Of a stretch of DNA of 64,000 bases, positions 59,781 through 64,000 are shown one piece after another (within the stretch, counting starts at the first letter, position 1; each line of letters opens with the position of its first letter). A model generated the notes under the pieces. It saw only the letters and a program-made list of their open reading frames with translations. It was not told where the DNA came from and ran no database searches. The DNA is from Haliotis asinina (Eukaryota; Mollusca; Gastropoda; Lepetellida; Haliotidae): contig NW_027133934.1 of assembly GCF_037392515.1 (NCBI RefSeq), positions 1-64,000 on the forward strand. The letters run 5' to 3'. A program made the translations under genes and the position numbers.

Positions 59781-62700
59781 AGAATAAGAACATCTGAAAG
59801 TGTGATAAAAAATTGTAAAAAGACTCTCCCTAGTCTGAACGGTGATGCAACATGACCTAAAAGAATAACAACCAAGAAGACCATACTGTACAGGCGTTAA
59901 ACAGCAGAACATCTGGCTTGATTTGATTTAGACCTATGGACAAGATTGTAATTCTTCAAGATGACAAGAGGAGTCCATTTTTGTAACAACCTGCATGTTT
60001 GTTAAATGCTGAAAATGTCAAAATAATGCATTTAGGGGAGGGCATTAGTTTTTAATGTTGGGTTACACACTTACTTACCCTAATCTCATCAACATGGATA
60101 ACAAATGAATTGAACTCTTATTTGCATATAGAAATATTTCAGAATGACTAAATGTTATGAAGGAAATCATTAACATCAGTACAGTGTGCAGCTTCACTTT
60201 TCGCAAAGTTGACAACTCATATTTTGTTTGTGATTCTGTCTTATGACCCCATCCCTGTCCCTGACACACAGGCCCATCAAAATATTCCTCTTATTCATCC
60301 TCAAATTACTGCAGATGCTGGCCAATGGCGACTTGCTGTTTTTTCCAACTCCCTGATCCAACAAATAAAACATATAGATCTTTTGGGTTTCATTTCTATA
60401 ATTAGGTTTGTATAAGTTTTGTCAGGTCAAGGATCTGGAATGTGTGGACATTGTGTATGTAATGGTTTGAATGCTAGTGATAAACGGAAATCACATGCGA
60501 GGAACAGGCACAGAAGAACCTGTTTCTACATGTTATAGTATCAGTGTGTCAGTGCTGCTGTATATGTGAATGTTCAGGAAGGATTAAACTTTTCATCATA
60601 CTGTAGAAGTTGTCTGTCAGTCTGTGTTAACCATGTCATGATCACAAATAATGGTAATTTAAGACCTTTTTGCTGTGAGCTACTGAAGTACAGGATATGA
60701 AAAATCTATAGAGTTTTATGACAAATTTGTTCAGTGATGGCAAGACGAAAATACAACATAAGGGTTTTTGCTTGATGTAGATAAACATACAGGCCACTGA
60801 ACAATACATGGCAATGTGTAATAGCATAAAATTGGGTTGACCTGATGACGCTGAGTGTTATCATCTCTTTTCTTTTGAATTTGAACAAGAAACAAACTTA
60901 GACATTTTAAAATATTAACATTTTCAGTGATTCTGTTTAATGATTTTTTTTTCTAAATTACATGAAAATCATTCACTTCTTGACATCACAGCATCATCAC
61001 AATATCATGTTTAGTACAAAGGTTATCTTGAAAGACTGTTTAAGCGTACCTGACCTGATAGTCAGTTTTTACATTATGAACATAGATATATGTTTCCTTT
61101 GACACTCAGGTTTGCAGTATATTGGGGTGGTGGTGTTGGTGTTCCTGTGTGAAGTGATGACTCCAACTGTGAGGCTTACGAACATACAGTCAGCTCTCAT
61201 CTATCCGACACTCAATTCGACAATCACGTTAATCCAACCAAAAACTATTACAATGAGAATTGTGTCCATCCACAAAGCTCCAAAAAGGTGCATATTTACT
61301 TAAAAAACAAATCACATTTACTCAATTAATTACAATTATGAGAGTACAAAAACATACAAGAATCACTTCAAACCCAGTAGGTATATACAACCTTTTGCAC
61401 TTGACTCAATTAACTGAACTGGCTTGCATATGATAATTTATTGCGGCACCCAAACTCTACACCAGCATTAGCAAATGTTAAGTGATGCCTATAAAAACAT
61501 ACACTATTACAGCGGTAGTTACATGACTTCCATGTTGAGTGTTTCAAAAAGGTTGGCAACTGTTTGTCAACACAAGAATTACTAAAAACTCAGGCCTACT
61601 GAGAAGCATGTATATTTATATATTACAAAGTGTTAATTACCCCATATGGGTAAGAAACTCTGAGTAAACATACTCAATTCTTTAAACTAGTGGGAGAATA
61701 CAAAATGCTAGTTACTCCTCAAAAAATGCAATTACTTATAACTAAACGGACATGGGAGTAACTACCCTATTGCTTGAAAAATTATCTGGAGCTCAGGATC
61801 CAGATCTCTCTCCAGTTGGCAAGAAAATGTTCAGTCAGTCAAAACCAAAACACTAAAGAAAATATTTAAAAGGTTCAACTGGTACACTGTATAGACTTCA
61901 GGCTTGACCCATCCATGTTAAAACAAATGTAAAGTCACAATCTGTAGGTCACAAGTACATGTACAACTAAAAGAGTGCAATAGCTGTGCTTGAAGATGTG
62001 CGCGAATGGTATGTAAAAGAATTGGAAAACTTCTTAGATTTGCTCATCCATAGTTTGAAGATGTTTTACAGGTATTTACAGTTTCGTTTTCTCCAATCTC
62101 CCCCTGATATTTGGAACATTAATGTATTATCAAATTAATAGTAGTGTGGTTATCTTAAGTAATTAGAAACGAACTAGATGGCATGGCAAGATTTTTACCT
62201 GATATCACGATTTGACAAAAGTAACCACACATCAAGCGAGAGGCTTGTAAGTTCCCTCAATCATCAAGTAATATGGCTTTATCCCCCTTCTAGCAATATT
62301 CCAGAAATATCACAGAAGGGGACACAGAAATGCTCCATAACCAAGGACTGTGTGGTGAGTACGAACTATTTCATAGGTACTGGGATGTAAAATAGAACAA
62401 TTGTTACCCATATTTCAGAGGGATCGAACATGTAAACTTTGTACCTGCAGGTAAATACCTAATTACCAAACGAGAGATGCTAATAATCCCATATGTTTTT
62501 TACGTCTGCTTCATAAAGTACCTAGAGAGCATGTTGAAAAAAGAAAGTTTGTTATTAATGATGCAGATTTTTTACTCAGCTGATTAGAAAAATAGCTTGG
62601 TCCAGGGGTTAAAAATGCAAAGGTAGGGGTTGGCCATTACAGGGTTTACAGTTGTCTGGATGCTGCGTAAGCTCTATCACCCCGCAGAATCTCCTTAAAT

Positions 62701-63389
62701 TCATTTTAAAACAGTATACTATGAAGTATAACTGAATAAGTTTTCCTTAGGCTTAGCTGAACAAATCAAACCTTGATAAACTTGTGAGTTAATTTACGTC
62801 ATACTCACAATAGTGTATACCAAACAGAATTTTGTACACCATAACAGGCAAGCACACACACACTTCTCTCCTCTAAATATGGGTTGTTTCTTAATGAAAG
62901 GCAACAAACAAGAAACACTTACTCTCATCATGTATTTATATTTTATTGCATCACAACAGTTATTGAGGAGTGACAGTTCCAATGATACACAAATGTTGTC
63001 ATATTCGCCCTGGAGATGTGTTGACAACAGCACCACTGATCACACAAGCACAATGATACACACACATCCTTGTCTCTCACACTAATTAATGGTAGATAAT
63101 AACGTGCATGACCATAATGAGGCTCAGATCATAGAAAATAAACTTTGTACTAATCTAGATAACAAATCTACAACAAAAATATCATACATCAATTTCATAA
63201 TCATGGCTTACAGCCATTATTTTAACATGCGTTTTATGAACACCATATCATTGCATTACATTAAACAGACATGACTGATGTCACTGAATATTTTAGATAT
63301 TGCCTCAACTTCTTTGTACCAATGAATGTGTAACTACCCCATTTCTGTAGGACCAGAATTTGTTCAGGGTGTTTCTTGTGAGGAAAAGG

Positions 63390-63615
63390 TGAGTGAGTGA
63401 GTGAGTTTAGTTTTACGTCGCACTTAGCAATATTCCAGCCATATGGCGACGGTCTGTAAATAATCGAGTCTGGACCAGACAATCCAGTGATCAACAACAT
63501 GAGCATCGATCTGCGCAATGGGGAACCGATGACATGTGTCAACCAAGTCAGCTAGTCTGACCACCCGATCCCGTTAGTCGCCTCTTACGACAAGCATAGT
63601 CACCTTTTATGGCAA
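63390..63615 (+). mobile_element. Hybrid SINE at junction of array-2 units 3 and 4
   Basis: Same hybrid variants and mismatched flanks as the copies at 54164 and 58777. Confidence 0.9.
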
Positions 63616-63705
63616 GAGTTGAAACGAATAAAGTGATAAAGATATTAGTACACATAATAGAGTCAGTGAATTAGGATTGTTAAATATTCCTAATGTTTTC
63701 AGAGG

Positions 63706-63829
63706 ATGAGGAAAATAAGGAAACACCTTGTCTATGATGTTCTTCACAAAAGTGTGGTGACAGGATTGATCGGACTGACCGCAATAGGATGTGGACTGCT
63801 GACTTGGAGGGGTTACAGATACCTGACAT
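63706..63829 (+). CDS. COX14, copy 4, membrane-segment exon (gene cut by window end)
   Basis: By eye identical to the other copies. Its last exon would begin near 64275, outside the window. Confidence 0.68.
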
Positions 63830-64000
63830 GTGAGTAACCTGCAGTGCTCCACTTTATACAAACTATGTAAGCATCAAACTGAATCTCTTTAGTAGTTACA
63901 GATTTTTTAAATAGTCCTTTTTCTTGTGTATCTGGATACCTGGCCAAACTGCTTCACTCAGTAAATGAAGAGACATGCCCTCAGTCATGTTGACTACATC

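Larger units (their letters stand above)
49552..64000. repeat. Tandem array, 4613-bp unit, three full copies plus a partial fourth
   Basis: Every landmark recurs at +4613, +9226 and +13839 (for example COX14 first-exon ATGs at 49867, 54480, 59093 and 63706). By eye the units are identical apart from the first half of the leading SINE. The left edge is inside the SINE at 49554; the right edge is outside the window. Each unit has a SINE, two COX14 exons, a reversed SINE tail and about 3.5 kb of AT-rich DNA. Confidence 0.97.

Noticed and set aside
1-64000. CRISPR array
   Set aside because: The regular repeats are long satellites, minisatellites or hairpin elements in eukaryotic DNA; no short repeat-spacer pattern.
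1-64000. tRNA or rRNA genes
   Set aside because: Only a tRNA-like B-box stretch inside the SINE tail was seen; no cloverleaf or rRNA core sequence was recognised.

Overview
The window is animal nuclear DNA, most likely from a vetigastropod mollusc of abalone (Haliotis) type. Introns carry GT-AG borders, coding density is very low, and a SINE-like repeat recurs that I associate with abalone sequence (a gagtgagtttagttttacg head, a 'caatattccagc' core, a 'cagacaatccagtgatcaac' core). There is no operon, CRISPR array or bacterial feature. Almost all short open frames are chance frames or shadows of repeats.

Layout. (1) 1-15518: a tandem array with a 2600-bp period, six units plus a 44-bp stub, built from transposon and SINE fragments; the array runs off the left edge. 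(2) 15519-34118: a minus-strand host gene whose last exons encode an ERICH2-like protein (a short helical core followed by a Ser/Asp/Glu tail). Nine exons are listed, one of them weak, over about 17 kb. Its introns hold hairpin MITEs, a pogo/Tigger deletion derivative, a 150-180 bp minisatellite, a Tc1 relic and two broken DIRS-type retroelements bounded by inverted repeats. (3) 35742-37032: a complete-looking Tc1 (DD34E) transposon with terminal inverted repeats, TA target duplication and an open 324-aa transposase. (4) 37808-47220: an AT-rich 9.4-kb block whose two ends carry matching inverted 12-13 bp termini next to TTAA, possibly a large piggyBac-type element. It contains a perfect-arm palindrome and several unexplained repeats. 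(5) 47440-64000: a plus-strand gene for a small mitochondrial inner-membrane protein that I identify as COX14. Its last two exons lie in a 4613-bp tandem array (three full copies and the start of a fourth; it runs off the right edge).

The most informative signal is the second array. Its first SINE has a clean 12-bp target-site duplication. The SINEs at the later junctions keep only the right flank of that duplication, and their first halves differ in sequence. They are hybrids, as expected if unequal crossing-over between two same-strand SINEs about 4.6 kb apart amplified COX14 exons. Array 1 also ends at SINE-derived sequence, so SINE-seeded tandem growth may be a theme of this locus. Both arrays are nearly identical between units, so recent origin, homogenisation and assembly artefact all have to be considered.
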